Shown: positions 41,752 through 50,025 of the stretch, in pieces
Position numbering within the stretch: the first letter of the stretch is position 1
Layout of the letters: every line of letters begins with the position of its first letter
NCBI GenBank assembly: GCA_030838475.1
Contig: JAUZFP010000122.1
Location: 1 to 50,025 of the forward strand
Direction of reading: 5' to 3'
Source: Actinomycetota bacterium
GTDB lineage: Bacteria > Actinomycetota > Actinomycetes > Actinomycetales > Microbacteriaceae
Length of the DNA: 50,025 bases
Program-made: the position numbers and the translations under genes
The notes under the pieces: model-generated
Database searches by the model: none
Told to the model about the DNA's origin: nothing
The model's input: only the letters and a program-made list of their open reading frames with translations

Positions 41752-42185
41752 GCCGAGTCCTGCTTGTCCAGGAAGGCCACGAGCTCGTCGAGTTCCGCGA
41801 TCCAGCCCGCGCTGTTCTCCTTCATGCCGGTGGCGACGTCGCCCTCGAATTCTTCCCAGCCGGTCTCGAGCACGGTCAGCCGCGTGCCGCCATCCTGGTC
41901 ATCGAGCACAAACCTGACGAGGGTCGAGTTTCCCTTGACCGGGTCGGCATCCGTGTCGCGCGCCCAGCGGAAGGCAAAGGCGTTCGGCTCGTCGATCTCT
42001 TCGACGACGAAACGGAAGTTGCCCCACTCGCTCCAGCCCATTACTCCGGCGCCGCCGACGCGCAGGTCAAGCTCGGCGGTGTCGCCGAACCACTCCGAGA
42101 TGAGTTCCGGTTCCGTGATCGCGGCCCAGACGGCCGACCGATGGGCGTTGATGTGGACGGTTCGTGTCACGTTAAGTTCGCTCAT
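41748..42185 (-). CDS. SRPBCC/AHSA1 (START-like) domain protein
   Basis: 145 aa from ATG 42185. Hydrophobic-cavity fold of the AHSA1 group: VTRTVHINAHRSAVWAAITE, PELISEWFGD, LVRFVLDDQDGGTRLTVLET and a C-terminal helix AGWIAELDELVAFLDK. Probably binds a small hydrophobic ligand; function otherwise unknown. Pairing with an ArsR regulator in one transcript is a recurrent arrangement. An upstream start at 42218 would run through an operator and is not preferred. Confidence 0.88.
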   Translation of the reverse strand: MSELNVTRTVHINAHRSAVWAAITEPELISEWFGDTAELDLRVGGAGVMGWSEWGNFRFVVEEIDEPNAFAFRWARDTDADPVKGNSTLVRFVLDDQDGGTRLTVLETGWEEFEGDVATGMKENSAGWIAELDELVAFLDKQDSA

Positions 42186-42235
42186 GCAACCCAATGATTG
42201 CAGGTCGGCAACGATCATGCAACTGGTGGGTTGCA
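42185..42235. promoter_or_regulatory. Two matched 18-bp palindromes upstream of the SRPBCC-arsR pair
   Basis: TGCAA-N8-TTGCA (42185-42202) covers the start codon of the SRPBCC gene. TGCAAC-N6-GTTGCA (42218-42235) lies 33 bp away, about three helical turns. Same length and half-site suggest binding of two ArsR dimers on one DNA face, shutting off transcription. Confidence 0.6.
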
Positions 42236-42315
42236 GTCGGTGGTGCCGGACTTCGCACTAGTACGCTTAAGTACGGCAATGGCGCCGTCTCGTTTCTTTT
42301 ACCCCTCGAAACAAC

Positions 42316-44898
42316 TTGGATACCTCTTTGGCACACGAGCACCACGACGCAGACGCTCAGGACGACGGATACGACTTCCATCGCATCCAGGAGAAGTGGC
42401 TGCCCATTTGGGACGAGCTCAAGCCGTTTGCGTCCAGCGATCCGGCCGACAAGCGCCCGCGCAAGTACGTGCTCGACATGTTCCCGTATCCGTCCGGGGA
42501 CCTGCACATGGGGCACGCGGAGGCGTTCGCTCTCGGAGACATCTCGACGCGATACTGGCGTCAACAGGGCTTCAATGTGCTGCATCCCATCGGCTGGGAT
42601 TCCTTCGGACTGCCCGCAGAGAATGCGGCAATCAAGCGGGGGATCGACCCTCGCGAGTGGACCTACGCGAACATCGCCCAGCAGAAGGAGTCGTTCAAGC
42701 GGTACGCCGTATCGTTCGACTGGGACCGAGAACTTCACACGAGCGACCCCGAGTACTACAAGTGGAACCAGTGGCTCTTTCTCAAGATGTATGAAAAGGG
42801 CCTCGCCTACCGTAAGGATTCGTGGGTCAACTGGGATCCGGTAGACCAGACCGTACTGGCGAACGAGCAGGTGCTGCCCGACGGAACATCCGATCGCTCC
42901 GGCGCGGTCGTGGTCAAGAAGAAGCTGACCCAGTGGTACTTCAAGATCACCGACTATGCCGACCGTCTGCTTGACGACCTTAACCAGCTCGAGGGGGCCT
43001 GGCCCGCTAAGGTTCTCGCGATGCAGCGCAACTGGATCGGACGATCGCAGGGCGCCGATGTCGACTTCGAGATCGAGGGTCATTCCGAGAAGGTCACGGT
43101 CTTCACCACCCGGCCGGACACCCTCTACGGGGCAACCTTCATGGTCGTTGCTCCCGACTCCGACCTCGCCGCCGACCTGGCCGCCGAGTCAACCCCGGCC
43201 GCGCAGAAGGCATTCAAGGCCTACCTCGAACTGGTGCAGAAGTCGACCGAGATCGAGCGCCAGGACGACTCTCGGGAGAAGACCGGTATCCCGCTCGACC
43301 GGTTCGCGATCAACCCGGCGACGGGGGAGCACATCCCGATCTGGGCCGCCGACTATGTTCTCGCCGACTACGGTCACGGCGCGGTCATGGCCGTGCCCGC
43401 CCACGACCAACGCGACCTCGACTTCGCCCGCAAATTCAACCTGCCGGTCAAAGTCGTCGTCGATACGAATGCGCCCGTCACCGGTGCGATTCCCGTGCTC
43501 GACCTCGACGAGAATGGCGTCGCGATCCTGCCCGACGACCTCCCACCGCTCGATCCTGCAGCGACCGGAAAGCCACTGCTGGGCGAGGGCAGGATGATCA
43601 ACTCGGGTCCGCTGGACGGTCTCAGCAAGTCCAATGCCATCAAGAAGATCGTCGAGCAGCTCGAGGCGGCCGGCACCGGCCGGGCCTCCAAGACGTATCG
43701 GCTGCGCGACTGGCTAATCTCCCGGCAGCGATTCTGGGGCACGCCGATCCCGATCATTCACGGCGAGGATGGCGCGCTCATCCCCGTGCCGCTCGACCAG
43801 CTGCCCATCGTTCTGCCGCCGACCGCGGGGCTCGATCTCCAGCCAAAGGGTCAGTCCCCGCTTGCCGCCGCGACCGACTGGGTCAACGTGCCCAATCCGA
43901 TCGACGGGACACCGGCGCGCCGCGACCCGGACACCATGGACACGTTCGTCGACAGCTCGTGGTATTTCCTGCGCTTCCTGAACCCGAGCGACGATGAACG
44001 TGCATTCGATCCGGCGCTCGCCGACAAGTGGGCGCCCGTCGACCAGTACGTGGGCGGCGTCGAACACGCCATCCTGCACCTGCTCTACGCGCGCTTCATC
44101 ACTAAGGTGCTGTTCGACCTCGGGTACGTCTCGTTCACGGAACCGTTCAGTGCGCTGATGAACCAGGGGATGGTGCTCTCCGGCGGCGCCAAGATGTCGA
44201 AGAGCAAGGGCGGCGTCAACCTCGGGGACGAACTCGACCTGTTCGGCGTCGACGCGATTCGCATCACGATGGCGTTTGCCGGCCCGCCGGAAGACAGTTT
44301 CAACTGGGAAGACGCGTCCCCAGCGGGCTCCGGCAAGTTTCTCGCGCGCGCGTGGCGGCTCGCCAACGACGTCACCAGCAAGCCAGAAATCGAATGGAAG
44401 ACCGGCGACCCCGAGCTGCGCAGGCAGACGCACCGGCTACTGGCGGATGGCCCCGGCCTCTTCGAGGCGTTCAAGTTCAACGTCGTTGTCGCGCGCATCA
44501 TGGAACTGGTCAACGCGACCCGCAAGGTCATCGATTCGGGGGCGGGCCCAGGCGATGCCGCAGTGCGCGAGGCCACCGAGGTCATTGCCGTGGCGCTCAG
44601 CCTGTTCGCGCCCTACACGGCCGAGGACATGTGGGAGAAGCTGGGCTACCAGCCGACGGTCGCGCTTGCGGGATGGCGCAAGCCGGACCCGACGCTGCTG
44701 ATCGAGGACTCCGTGGTCGCTGTCGTCCAGGTCGATGGCAAGGTGCGCGACAAGTTCACCGTGAACCCGAAGATCTCGGCGGACGAGCTGGAGAAGCTTG
44801 CTCGAGAGTCCTCTGCCGTGATCCGGACTCTGGGAGACCGAGAGATCGCGAACGTCATCGTGCGCGCTCCGCGACTCGTCAACATCGCAACTCGATAG
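42316..44898 (+). CDS. leuS: Leucyl-tRNA synthetase
   Basis: 860 aa class I aminoacyl-tRNA synthetase. HIGH-type motif HMGH (64-67), KMSKS at 626-630, plus the connective-peptide editing domain with [17 protein letters not shown]. Charges tRNA-Leu and hydrolyses mis-charged products. Start taken as TTG 42316; a second TTG at 42328 is possible and no clear Shine-Dalgarno precedes either. A GTAC-N6-GTAC repeat and TAGTAC-like -10 occur near 42260-42275. No T-box leader was recognised in 42236-42315. Confidence 0.96.
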   Translation: MDTSLAHEHHDADAQDDGYDFHRIQEKWLPIWDELKPFASSDPADKRPRKYVLDMFPYPSGDLHMGHAEAFALGDISTRYWRQQGFNVLHPIGWDSFGLPAENAAIKRGIDPREWTYANIAQQKESFKRYAVSFDWDRELHTSDPEYYKWNQWLFLKMYEKGLAYRKDSWVNWDPVDQTVLANEQVLPDGTSDRSGAVVVKKKLTQWYFKITDYADRLLDDLNQLEGAWPAKVLAMQRNWIGRSQGADVDFEIEGHSEKVTVFTTRPDTLYGATFMVVAPDSDLAADLAAESTPAAQKAFKAYLELVQKSTEIERQDDSREKTGIPLDRFAINPATGEHIPIWAADYVLADYGHGAVMAVPAHDQRDLDFARKFNLPVKVVVDTNAPVTGAIPVLDLDENGVAILPDDLPPLDPAATGKPLLGEGRMINSGPLDGLSKSNAIKKIVEQLEAAGTGRASKTYRLRDWLISRQRFWGTPIPIIHGEDGALIPVPLDQLPIVLPPTAGLDLQPKGQSPLAAATDWVNVPNPIDGTPARRDPDTMDTFVDSSWYFLRFLNPSDDERAFDPALADKWAPVDQYVGGVEHAILHLLYARFITKVLFDLGYVSFTEPFSALMNQGMVLSGGAKMSKSKGGVNLGDELDLFGVDAIRITMAFAGPPEDSFNWEDASPAGSGKFLARAWRLANDVTSKPEIEWKTGDPELRRQTHRLLADGPGLFEAFKFNVVVARIMELVNATRKVIDSGAGPGDAAVREATEVIAVALSLFAPYTAEDMWEKLGYQPTVALAGWRKPDPTLLIEDSVVAVVQVDGKVRDKFTVNPKISADELEKLARESSAVIRTLGDREIANVIVRAPRLVNIATR

Positions 44899-44927
44899 GT
44901 GCATCTCCACAGGTAGCCACGTGCGTC

Positions 44928-44946
44928 GCGTCCCGGACCGGGGCGC
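44928..44946 (+). terminator. Possible hairpin after leuS
   Basis: GCGTCCC / GGGGCGC pair (one wobble) around GGACC. It ends 4 nt before the comEA -10 box. Weak evidence; no U-tract. Confidence 0.35.
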
Positions 44947-44950
44947 GATC

Positions 44951-44956
44951 TAGCGT
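44951..44956 (+). promoter_or_regulatory. Leaderless -10 box of comEA
   Basis: TAGCGT ends exactly 6 nt before the GTG at 44963. The hexamer is identical, at the same spacing, to those before the DUF72 and aminotransferase genes. Confidence 0.5.
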
Positions 44957-44962
44957 GCGGGT

Positions 44963-45577
44963 GTGGAAAACGAAACATCGACCGGTCGCGGGCTGCGACT
45001 GCGGGTTGGGCTCGGTGCGGGTGTCGTACTGGTGCTGGTCCTCGCGGGAGTTGCCGTGCTCGTCAGCGCACTGGCGCCGCACGGGTCGACGGCGACGGCC
45101 GCTCCACCGTCGACCCGGACGCGAGTCGTCCACACCGCTGATCCGACGGCGGCCGACTCGCCGACGGCGTTCGTTCACGTGGTTGGCCAGGTCGCGCGCC
45201 CGGGCCTGTACGAGCTGCCCGCGGGGTCCCGAGTGGTCGACGCCGTCGCCGCGGCCGGGGGATTCACCACCTCGGCCGACCAGGCGCAGCTGAACCTCGC
45301 CCAGGTCATCGAGGACGGACAGCAGATCGTTGTCCTGGCGCAGGGCGCCGTTCCCGCCACGTCGGCCGGACAGGCGGGCGCCGGCGCGACCGTGAATATC
45401 AACACTGCGGATACGACGGCACTCGAGACCCTCGACGGGATCGGCCCGTCGCTGGCGCAGCGCATCCTCGACTATCGAACGGCCCACGGCGGTTTTCGTA
45501 CCGTGAACGACCTGCAGAACGTTCCCGGCATCGGTCCGAAGAAGTTCGCCGCGATCAAGGCGAAGGTGCGCACGTAG
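44963..45577 (+). CDS. comEA: ComEA-type DNA-binding competence protein
   Basis: 204 aa. N-terminal membrane anchor (about 14-38), Thr/Pro-rich linker, SLBB domain (VHVVGQVARPGLYELPAGSR) and a C-terminal helix-hairpin-helix repeat: VNINTADTTALETLDGIGPS and LQNVPGIGPKKFAAIKAK. In competent bacteria it holds incoming double-stranded DNA at the cell surface. Overlaps comEC by one base. Actinobacteria without known competence often keep the pair, so transformability is not shown. Confidence 0.92.
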   Translation: MENETSTGRGLRLRVGLGAGVVLVLVLAGVAVLVSALAPHGSTATAAPPSTRTRVVHTADPTAADSPTAFVHVVGQVARPGLYELPAGSRVVDAVAAAGGFTTSADQAQLNLAQVIEDGQQIVVLAQGAVPATSAGQAGAGATVNINTADTTALETLDGIGPSLAQRILDYRTAHGGFRTVNDLQNVPGIGPKKFAAIKAKVRT

Positions 45578-47892
45578 TGGACCTGCGGATCGTGATCCCG
45601 GCCGGTGCGGGGTGGCTGGTCGCGATCGTGCTGCTGCCGTTTCCGGCGTGGATGGTGCCGGTCGCGTCCGGGTGCTGGGTGCTCGCCGCGGTGGGCATAC
45701 TCCTCGCACTGCTGGTGCGGGGCCGCCCCTCGCACCGTGCGATTTTCGCGTTGCTCGGCGTGAGTTTCGCGGCCATGGCGCTGGTCGCGACCTCGGCCGC
45801 GGCGGGCTCCGACTCCCGACGGCCGCAGGTGGTTCGAAGCACTCGGGTGCTGAGCGCCGTGACAATCGTCACCACCGAGACGGTGACCCCCGCGAGTGAT
45901 CACTTCGCCGCGACGCTGACGCGCGTCGGTGGCTCTTCCGTCTCCGTGCCCGTGCTGGTGTTTGACGCCGCGCCAGCGACACGAATCGAAATCGGTTCGA
46001 CCCTCACGGTGAGCGGGTCGCTGCAGGCGACGGCCCCGAGCGACGAGGTGTCGTATCTCGTATTCGCGAGTGGCCGCGCTCGCTACCTGGCGCCACCGCC
46101 CTGGTACCTGAGCTGGACAAACGGGCTGCGTGCCGGCCTCTCCGATGCTGCGCAATCCCTGCCCGGTGACGGCGGAGCGCTCCTGCCGGGGCTCGCGATC
46201 GGCGACACTACGTCCGTCTCGCCGACGCTCAGCGCCTCGATGAAGACGAGTTCGCTCAGTCATCTGACCGCCGTCTCCGGAGCAAACTGCGCTGTCGTCA
46301 TCGGCCTGATCCTGTTGGTCGGGCGCGCGCTCGGCGTGCGTAGGGAAGTGCGCGTCGCCGGTGCGTTGGTTGTCCTGGTTGGATTCGTCGTGCTCGTCAC
46401 ACCGCAGCCCAGCGTGGTGCGGTCCGCGATCATGGCCGCCCTGGTGCTCGGTGCTCTCGCGAGCGGACGACCCGTCGCCGGGCTTCCGGTGGTCGGCGTC
46501 ACCGTTCTGGCGATGCTGACGCTCGATCCCTGGCTCGCGCTCGACTACGGGTTCGCGCTGTCGGTTCTCGCTACGGCCGGGCTCATGGCCTTCGCTGGGC
46601 CGATCACTCGCAGGCTGGAACGCTGGTTGCCGCGCTGGCTGGCACTCGTCATCGCCGTGCCGCTGGCCGCTCAGCTGGCCTGCCAGCCCGTGCTGTTGAC
46701 ACTGAACCCGTCGCTTCCGCTCTACGGGGTGCTCGCGAACACTCTCGCGGAACCCGCGTCGCCGCTCGCGACCGTGCTCGGGTTGGTCGCCTGCCTCACC
46801 CTGCCCGTCGCGCCCCCGGTCGGGCACGTGATGGCGGCGGTTGCCTGGGTCCCGGCCGCGTGGATCGCGGACGTCGCCACGTTCTTCGCGGGGCTTCCCG
46901 GTGCTCGCCTGCCGTGGCCGGTCGGCTGGATCGGAGTAGTGGCGCTGGTCGCGGTGACCGCGCTCCTGCTCGTCCTGCTGTTGGGGCGCTTCTCTGGGCG
47001 CGGGAGAGGCATCCTGACTGCGACCCTCGTGCTGTCGCTGGTCATTCCGCTGGCGATCACAGGACTGTCGACGGCAATCGGGCACCTCGGCCGCCCGCCG
47101 AACTGGCAGATCGCAGACTGCGACATCGGGCAGGGCGACGCGATGCTGGTGCGCAGTGCGGGCAAGGTCGCTCTGATGGATACCGGACCGTCCGGGCCAC
47201 TACTGAAGGCGTGCCTCGACGAACTCGGAATCACCCGGATCAACCTGCTGGTGCTGAGTCACTACGACCTCGATCATGTCGCGGGCACGCCGGTCGTCGA
47301 TGACATGACCGACCGCGCGCTCGTCGGTCCGTCGACCGGGAAGGCGCGGGATGTTGGCATCATCCAGGGCCTGCTGGATGGTGGTACGCGTGTCGACCGC
47401 GTGAGCGAGGGACTCACCGGGCGGCTTGGCGACCTCCGCTGGTCGGTGGTCTGGCCGCCGGCGGTGCTACCCGATGGAATCCTGCCCGGAAACGAGGCGT
47501 GCGTGACCGTCGTATTTGAACCGGTGGGTCGATGCCCGGACCGGTGCCTCAGTTCGATGTTCGTCGGCGATCTCGACGAGACCGCGCAGAACCTGATGCT
47601 GGCCGCGAACCCGACTCTGCCCCGACTCGATGTTCTCGAAGTCGCGCACCATGGATCGGCCGATCAGAGCGACGCGCTGTACCAGCGCGTCTCGGCCAGT
47701 GTCGGTCTCATCGGGGTCGGGCTGCACAACAAATACGGGCATCCGACGCAGCACCTCCTGGACATCCTTGCCGGCGTCGGGACGTTGCCAGCACGCACCG
47801 ATACCGAAGGCCTGATCCTCCTTAGCCCGGGAACCACCCCAGGCACCGTCGCAGTGTGGAGCGAGCGTCCGGACGCCCGTGGTCCCGGTTAA
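45577..47892 (+). CDS. comEC: ComEC/Rec2 DNA-uptake channel protein
   Basis: 771 aa. N-terminal spans and OB-like region, then the Competence domain with multiple spans (SHLTAVSGANCAVVIGLILL, LDYGFALSVLATAGLMAF). The C-terminal metallo-beta-lactamase-like domain carries DIGQGDAMLV, the metal motif HYDLDH and AHHGSADQSD. It is predicted to degrade one strand and pass the other across the membrane. GTG start coupled to comEA. HolA follows 32 nt later. Confidence 0.94.
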   Translation: MDLRIVIPAGAGWLVAIVLLPFPAWMVPVASGCWVLAAVGILLALLVRGRPSHRAIFALLGVSFAAMALVATSAAAGSDSRRPQVVRSTRVLSAVTIVTTETVTPASDHFAATLTRVGGSSVSVPVLVFDAAPATRIEIGSTLTVSGSLQATAPSDEVSYLVFASGRARYLAPPPWYLSWTNGLRAGLSDAAQSLPGDGGALLPGLAIGDTTSVSPTLSASMKTSSLSHLTAVSGANCAVVIGLILLVGRALGVRREVRVAGALVVLVGFVVLVTPQPSVVRSAIMAALVLGALASGRPVAGLPVVGVTVLAMLTLDPWLALDYGFALSVLATAGLMAFAGPITRRLERWLPRWLALVIAVPLAAQLACQPVLLTLNPSLPLYGVLANTLAEPASPLATVLGLVACLTLPVAPPVGHVMAAVAWVPAAWIADVATFFAGLPGARLPWPVGWIGVVALVAVTALLLVLLLGRFSGRGRGILTATLVLSLVIPLAITGLSTAIGHLGRPPNWQIADCDIGQGDAMLVRSAGKVALMDTGPSGPLLKACLDELGITRINLLVLSHYDLDHVAGTPVVDDMTDRALVGPSTGKARDVGIIQGLLDGGTRVDRVSEGLTGRLGDLRWSVVWPPAVLPDGILPGNEACVTVVFEPVGRCPDRCLSSMFVGDLDETAQNLMLAANPTLPRLDVLEVAHHGSADQSDALYQRVSASVGLIGVGLHNKYGHPTQHLLDILAGVGTLPARTDTEGLILLSPGTTPGTVAVWSERPDARGPG

Positions 47893-47924
47893 GCTGGAGC
47901 CGCAGGCGCGTCGAAGGGAGCACG

Positions 47925-48956
47925 GTGGCCGCACCAACAGCTGGCAGGGGCTCCGGGTCGAAGACCGTTCCGACGATCCCACAACTCGAGTGGCGGCAGG
48001 TGCGACCGGCTCCGATCATCCTCATTTCCGGCACAGAGGGATTCCTGGCCGATCGCGCGCTTCGACTGCTGCGGGACACCCTGAAGGCCGAGGATCCCGC
48101 GCTCGAGGTCAACGACCTGGAGGCCGATGGCTATGTGCCCGGCGAGCTGCTGACTCTCGCCAGCCCGTCGCTGTTCAACGACCCGCGGCTGATCCGGGTC
48201 TCGAACGTTGAGAAGCTGACCGACGCTTTTCTCACGGAGACGCTCAGCTACCTCGAGAACCCGGCCGACGACACCTACCTGGTGCTCCGGCACAACGGCG
48301 GAGTGCGCGGCAAGAAACTGCTCGACGCCATCCGTGGCGGGCTCGGTGGCGGAATCGAGATCGTCTGCGCCGAGCTCAAGAAAGACAGCGACAAGCTCGA
48401 CTTCGCCGCCGCCGAATTTTCGGACGCCGGTCGTCGTGTGACCGCGAGTGCCCTTCGGGCGCTCGTTTCTGCGTTCTCGGATGACCTGGCGGAACTCGCA
48501 TCCGCGTGCCAGCAGCTGCTCGAGGATTCGAGCGAGGAGATCACCGAGGTCACTGTCGAGAAGTACTACTCCGGTCGGGTCGAGACCAATGCGTTCCGTG
48601 TCGCAGACACCGCGATCGCCGGTCGACACGGCGAGGCGCTCGTTCTTCTGCGGCACGCGCTGGCATCAGGAGCGGATCCGGTTCCGATGGTCGCTGCGTT
48701 CGCATCCAAACTTCGAACCATGGCGAAACTGTCCGGGATTCGCGGAAGCTCGATGCAGCTTGCCCAGCAGTTAGGCCTCGCCCCCTGGCAGGTCGACCGT
48801 GCCAAGCGCGACCTGCAGGGCTGGAGTGACGCCGGGCTCGGACGTTCGATCGAGTTCGTTGCCGAGACCGACGCGCAGGTGAAGGGTGCGGGCCGCGACC
48901 CGGTCTTCGCCCTCGAACGCATGATCGGCGTCATCAGCCGTCGCGGCGAGGTCTAA
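47925..48956 (+). CDS. holA: DNA polymerase III delta subunit
   Basis: 343 aa from GTG 47925, with GAAGGGAG at good spacing. The delta subunit opens the sliding clamp as part of the clamp loader. Seen: PIILISGTEGFLADRALRLL (AAA+-like domain I without Walker A), NDLEADGYVPGELLTLASPS, and the C-terminal collar ALASGADPVPMVAAFASKLR. The open frame extends to 47856 within comEC and is rejected. Position after comEC is the usual actinobacterial order. Confidence 0.94.
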   Translation: MAAPTAGRGSGSKTVPTIPQLEWRQVRPAPIILISGTEGFLADRALRLLRDTLKAEDPALEVNDLEADGYVPGELLTLASPSLFNDPRLIRVSNVEKLTDAFLTETLSYLENPADDTYLVLRHNGGVRGKKLLDAIRGGLGGGIEIVCAELKKDSDKLDFAAAEFSDAGRRVTASALRALVSAFSDDLAELASACQQLLEDSSEEITEVTVEKYYSGRVETNAFRVADTAIAGRHGEALVLLRHALASGADPVPMVAAFASKLRTMAKLSGIRGSSMQLAQQLGLAPWQVDRAKRDLQGWSDAGLGRSIEFVAETDAQVKGAGRDPVFALERMIGVISRRGEV

Positions 48957-48976
48957 CTCACCGTTCGTTCTCGGTT

Positions 48977-49064
48977 GGCGGGAGATACTGCGCGGGGTGG
49001 CGGGAGAACCTGCTCGACGGGCGGCGTTGTAACTCCGCCCGCGGCGCAGTTTCTCCCGCCACCC
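48977..49064. repeat. Compound inverted repeat with two alternative pairings
   Basis: Outer arms GGCGGGAGATACTGCGC (48977-48993) and GCGCAGTTTCTCCCGCC (49044-49060) match 16 of 17. A second left copy GGGTGGCGGGAGAA (48995-49008) matches TTCTCCCGCCACCC (49051-49064) perfectly over 14 bp, so the two pairings exclude each other. An inner stem CGGGCGG/CCGCCCG (49018-49024, 49035-49041) is also present. It lies between convergent holA and rpsT. No coding capacity was seen in 48957-49126. Confidence 0.7.
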
Positions 49065-49080
49065 GACATGACTAAAAGCA

Positions 49081-49113
49081 AAACGCCCGCCGCAGTAGCT
49101 GCGACGGGCGTTT
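49081..49113 (-). terminator. Intrinsic terminator of rpsT
   Basis: AAACGCCCG-C-CGCAG / CTGCG-A-CGGGCGTTT give a 14-bp stem with one mismatch and a 3-nt loop. On the minus strand it is followed by a T-rich tail (TTTTGCTTTT), 14 nt after the rpsT stop codon. Confidence 0.85.
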
Positions 49114-49126
49114 CGAGAAGTTCTAG

Positions 49127-49387
49127 TTAGAGGGCAGCAACCTGCTTGGCGATGGCCGACTTGCGGTTCGCCGCCTGGTTCTTGTGGATGACACCCTTGC
49201 TGACGGCCTTGTCCAGCTTCTTGCCCGCGAGGGTCAGCGAGGTGGTCGCGGTGGCCTTGTCGCCAGCGGCAACCGCCTTGTGCGTGGCACGGATGGCCGT
49301 CTTCAGCTCGCTCTTGAGCGCCTTGTTGCGCTCTTCAGCCTTCTTGTTGGTGCCGATTCGCTTGATCTGCGACTTAATGTTTGCCAC
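49127..49387 (-). CDS. rpsT: 30S ribosomal protein S20
   Basis: 86 aa from GTG 49387, preceded by AAAAGG. Sequence [20 protein letters not shown] at the start and [20 protein letters not shown] near the end are diagnostic of S20, a 16S rRNA-binding protein of the small subunit. Very Lys/Ala rich, as expected. The open frame continues to 49573 but that part is the leader and has no family match. Confidence 0.97.
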   Translation of the reverse strand: MANIKSQIKRIGTNKKAEERNKALKSELKTAIRATHKAVAAGDKATATTSLTLAGKKLDKAVSKGVIHKNQAANRKSAIAKQVAAL

Positions 49388-49517
49388 GTGGATAACCTTT
49401 TCGTTTGGTGCGAGAGATGGATGAGCGGCCGGGATGAGAACCGAAGTACTGAAGGATCTCGACCGCGAAACGCGCAAAGAATTCGGAAACCGAAAATCGC
49501 GCGGAAGCCAACAGACA

Positions 49518-49547
49518 ACATTACCAGTTCGCTCGGCGATCCGACAA
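49518..49547 (-). promoter_or_regulatory. Promoter of rpsT
   Basis: TTGTCG (49547-49542) and TAATGT (49523-49518) on the minus strand with an 18-nt spacer. The predicted leader is about 124 nt, long enough for autogenous control, which is known for S20 in other bacteria. No gene was seen in this leader. Confidence 0.55.
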
Positions 49548-49560
49548 TTGGACCAGAATA

Positions 49561-49628
49561 TATGCATACGCATAGTATTGGGACGCTAAGGCACTGATCG
49601 TTACTGCTCTGGCCCAGAGGTATTGGGA
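49561..49628. promoter_or_regulatory. Operator-like repeats upstream of the XRE gene
   Basis: TATGC-ATAC-GCATA (49561-49574), CTCTGG-C-CCAGAG (49607-49619) and the direct repeat GTATTGGGA (49575-49583 and 49620-49628) crowd the region before the XRE start. They are candidate autoregulatory sites for the XRE protein. Confidence 0.4.
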
Positions 49629-49644
49629 TGAGTAGTCATGATTC

Positions 49645-49959
49645 ATGCGTGAGACGAAATCCGATGCCGCAAGGGTCTTTGGAGAGCGGGTGCGGGCGGA
49701 GCGTCTTCGACTCGGGATCAGCCAGGAGACACTCGCGCAACTCTCGGATGTGCACTGGACGTTCGTCGGTCAGGTGGAGCGCGGAACCCGCAACCTGAGC
49801 CTCCACAACATCATCAAGATCGCCGGCGGGCTGGACGTCGATCCGGCCATCCTGGTCGCCGGAATCCCGGCATCCGCAGTGCCACACGAGGAGCGTCCGC
49901 CGTCGCAGGCGGACCGCATTCGGATCGAGCGACAGGCCGGAGCAAAGCCAGTAGCGTAG
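49645..49959 (+). CDS. XRE-family helix-turn-helix regulator
   Basis: 104 aa. Single HTH of the Cro/C1 type: FGERVRAERLRLGISQETLA, SDVHWTFVGQVERGTRNLSL, and HNIIKIAGGLDVDPAILVAG. This resembles small controller-like proteins, but no restriction-modification genes lie beside it. The C-terminal 30 residues are charged and likely disordered. Start ATG 49645 has no clear ribosome-binding site; ATG codons slightly upstream are out of frame. Confidence 0.88.
   Translation: MRETKSDAARVFGERVRAERLRLGISQETLAQLSDVHWTFVGQVERGTRNLSLHNIIKIAGGLDVDPAILVAGIPASAVPHEERPPSQADRIRIERQAGAKPVA
49952..49957 (+). promoter_or_regulatory. Leaderless -10 box of the aminotransferase gene
   Basis: TAGCGT lies exactly 6 nt before the ATG at 49964, inside the last codons of the XRE gene. 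It is the third occurrence of this hexamer at this spacing. Confidence 0.5.
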
Positions 49960-49963
49960 GGAC

Positions 49964-50025
49964 ATGCCGCACCTCGCACCGCACATTCTGAGCGTGCCAG
50001 CGTCAGGCATTCGCCGCATCTACCT
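49964..50025 (+). CDS. PLP-dependent aminotransferase, N-terminus only
   Basis: The frame from ATG 49964 encodes about 20 residues containing LSVPASGIRRIY before the window ends. The VPxSGIRRI pattern is typical of the N-terminus of class I/II (aspartate aminotransferase-type) PLP enzymes. The catalytic part is outside the window, so substrate cannot be judged. It starts 4 nt after the XRE stop. Confidence 0.75.
   Translation, partial: MPHLAPHILSVPASGIRRIY

Noticed and set aside
42236..42315. T-box riboswitch before leuS
   Set aside because: No specifier loop or conserved T-box bulge could be found, and the region is too short.
45472..47085. 537-codon minus-strand frame inside comEC
   Set aside because: Composition is Arg/Gln/Asp repeats from the reverse of a membrane protein; no domain.
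1..50025. Prophage, transposon, toxin-antitoxin, CRISPR or restriction cluster
   Set aside because: No integrase, transposase, Cas, methylase or phage structural motifs, no target-site duplications and no tRNA-associated insertion were seen.

Overview
This window is a chromosomal segment of a high-GC Gram-positive actinobacterium, most likely a member of the Microbacteriaceae. The reasons are the strongly GC-biased third codon positions, frequent GTG starts, the leuS-comEA-comEC-holA-rpsT block, a SigK-like sigma factor, a DUF222/13E12-type HNH protein, a DUF3516 helicase, and many genes whose start codon sits 6-7 nt after a TANNNT -10 box (leaderless mRNAs). No prophage, transposase, CRISPR array, rRNA, tRNA or restriction-modification system was seen. 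It reads as ordinary chromosome with strong carbohydrate-uptake and osmoprotection content.

Layout. 1-4735: the first codons of a cold-shock gene, an ECF sigma factor with no anti-sigma partner beside it, a zinc-ribbon/SDR fusion, a TetR regulator and an alpha/beta hydrolase. The TetR is probably controlled with the hydrolase through two operator palindromes. A nucleoside hydrolase is transcribed divergently. 4728-12333: DUF3516 DEAD/DEAH helicase, DUF72 protein, alditol oxidase, two alpha/beta hydrolases and an MFS exporter. 12430-19139 (minus strand): a six-gene sugar operon (ROK regulator, binding protein, two permeases, GH4 6-phospho-beta-glucosidase, BadF/GlcNAc-type kinase). It suggests ABC import followed by cytoplasmic phosphorylation and 6-phospho-glycoside cleavage. 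19341-21884: HNH protein, a small membrane protein, and a UbiA prenyltransferase.

21956-28494: a LacI regulator and an alpha-glucosidase plus sugar ABC transporter operon, linked by shared GCAAG/CTTGC half-sites. Neither sugar cluster encodes its own ATPase. 28794-33288: maltokinase-like APH-fold kinase, GH15 glucoamylase/trehalase-type enzyme and a G6PDH, i.e. alpha-glucan or trehalose carbon flowing into the pentose phosphate pathway. A candidate pseudoknotted RNA element lies ahead of the kinase gene. 33299-38569: App1/DUF2183 protein, TetR regulator and a complete OpuC-type osmoprotectant ABC transporter. 38640-42185: DedA protein, divergent pabC/pabB with overlapping leaderless promoters, and an ArsR-SRPBCC pair with two matched 18-bp palindromes. 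42316-50025: leuS, comEA, comEC, holA, rpsT, a small XRE regulator and the first codons of an aminotransferase.

The best candidates for something undescribed are the switch-like RNA element before the kinase gene, the convergent-junction inverted repeats (one with two mutually exclusive pairings), the back-to-back leaderless promoter palindrome of pabB/pabC, and the zinc-ribbon SDR that lacks the usual catalytic tyrosine. No clearly novel multi-gene defence or biosynthetic system was found.
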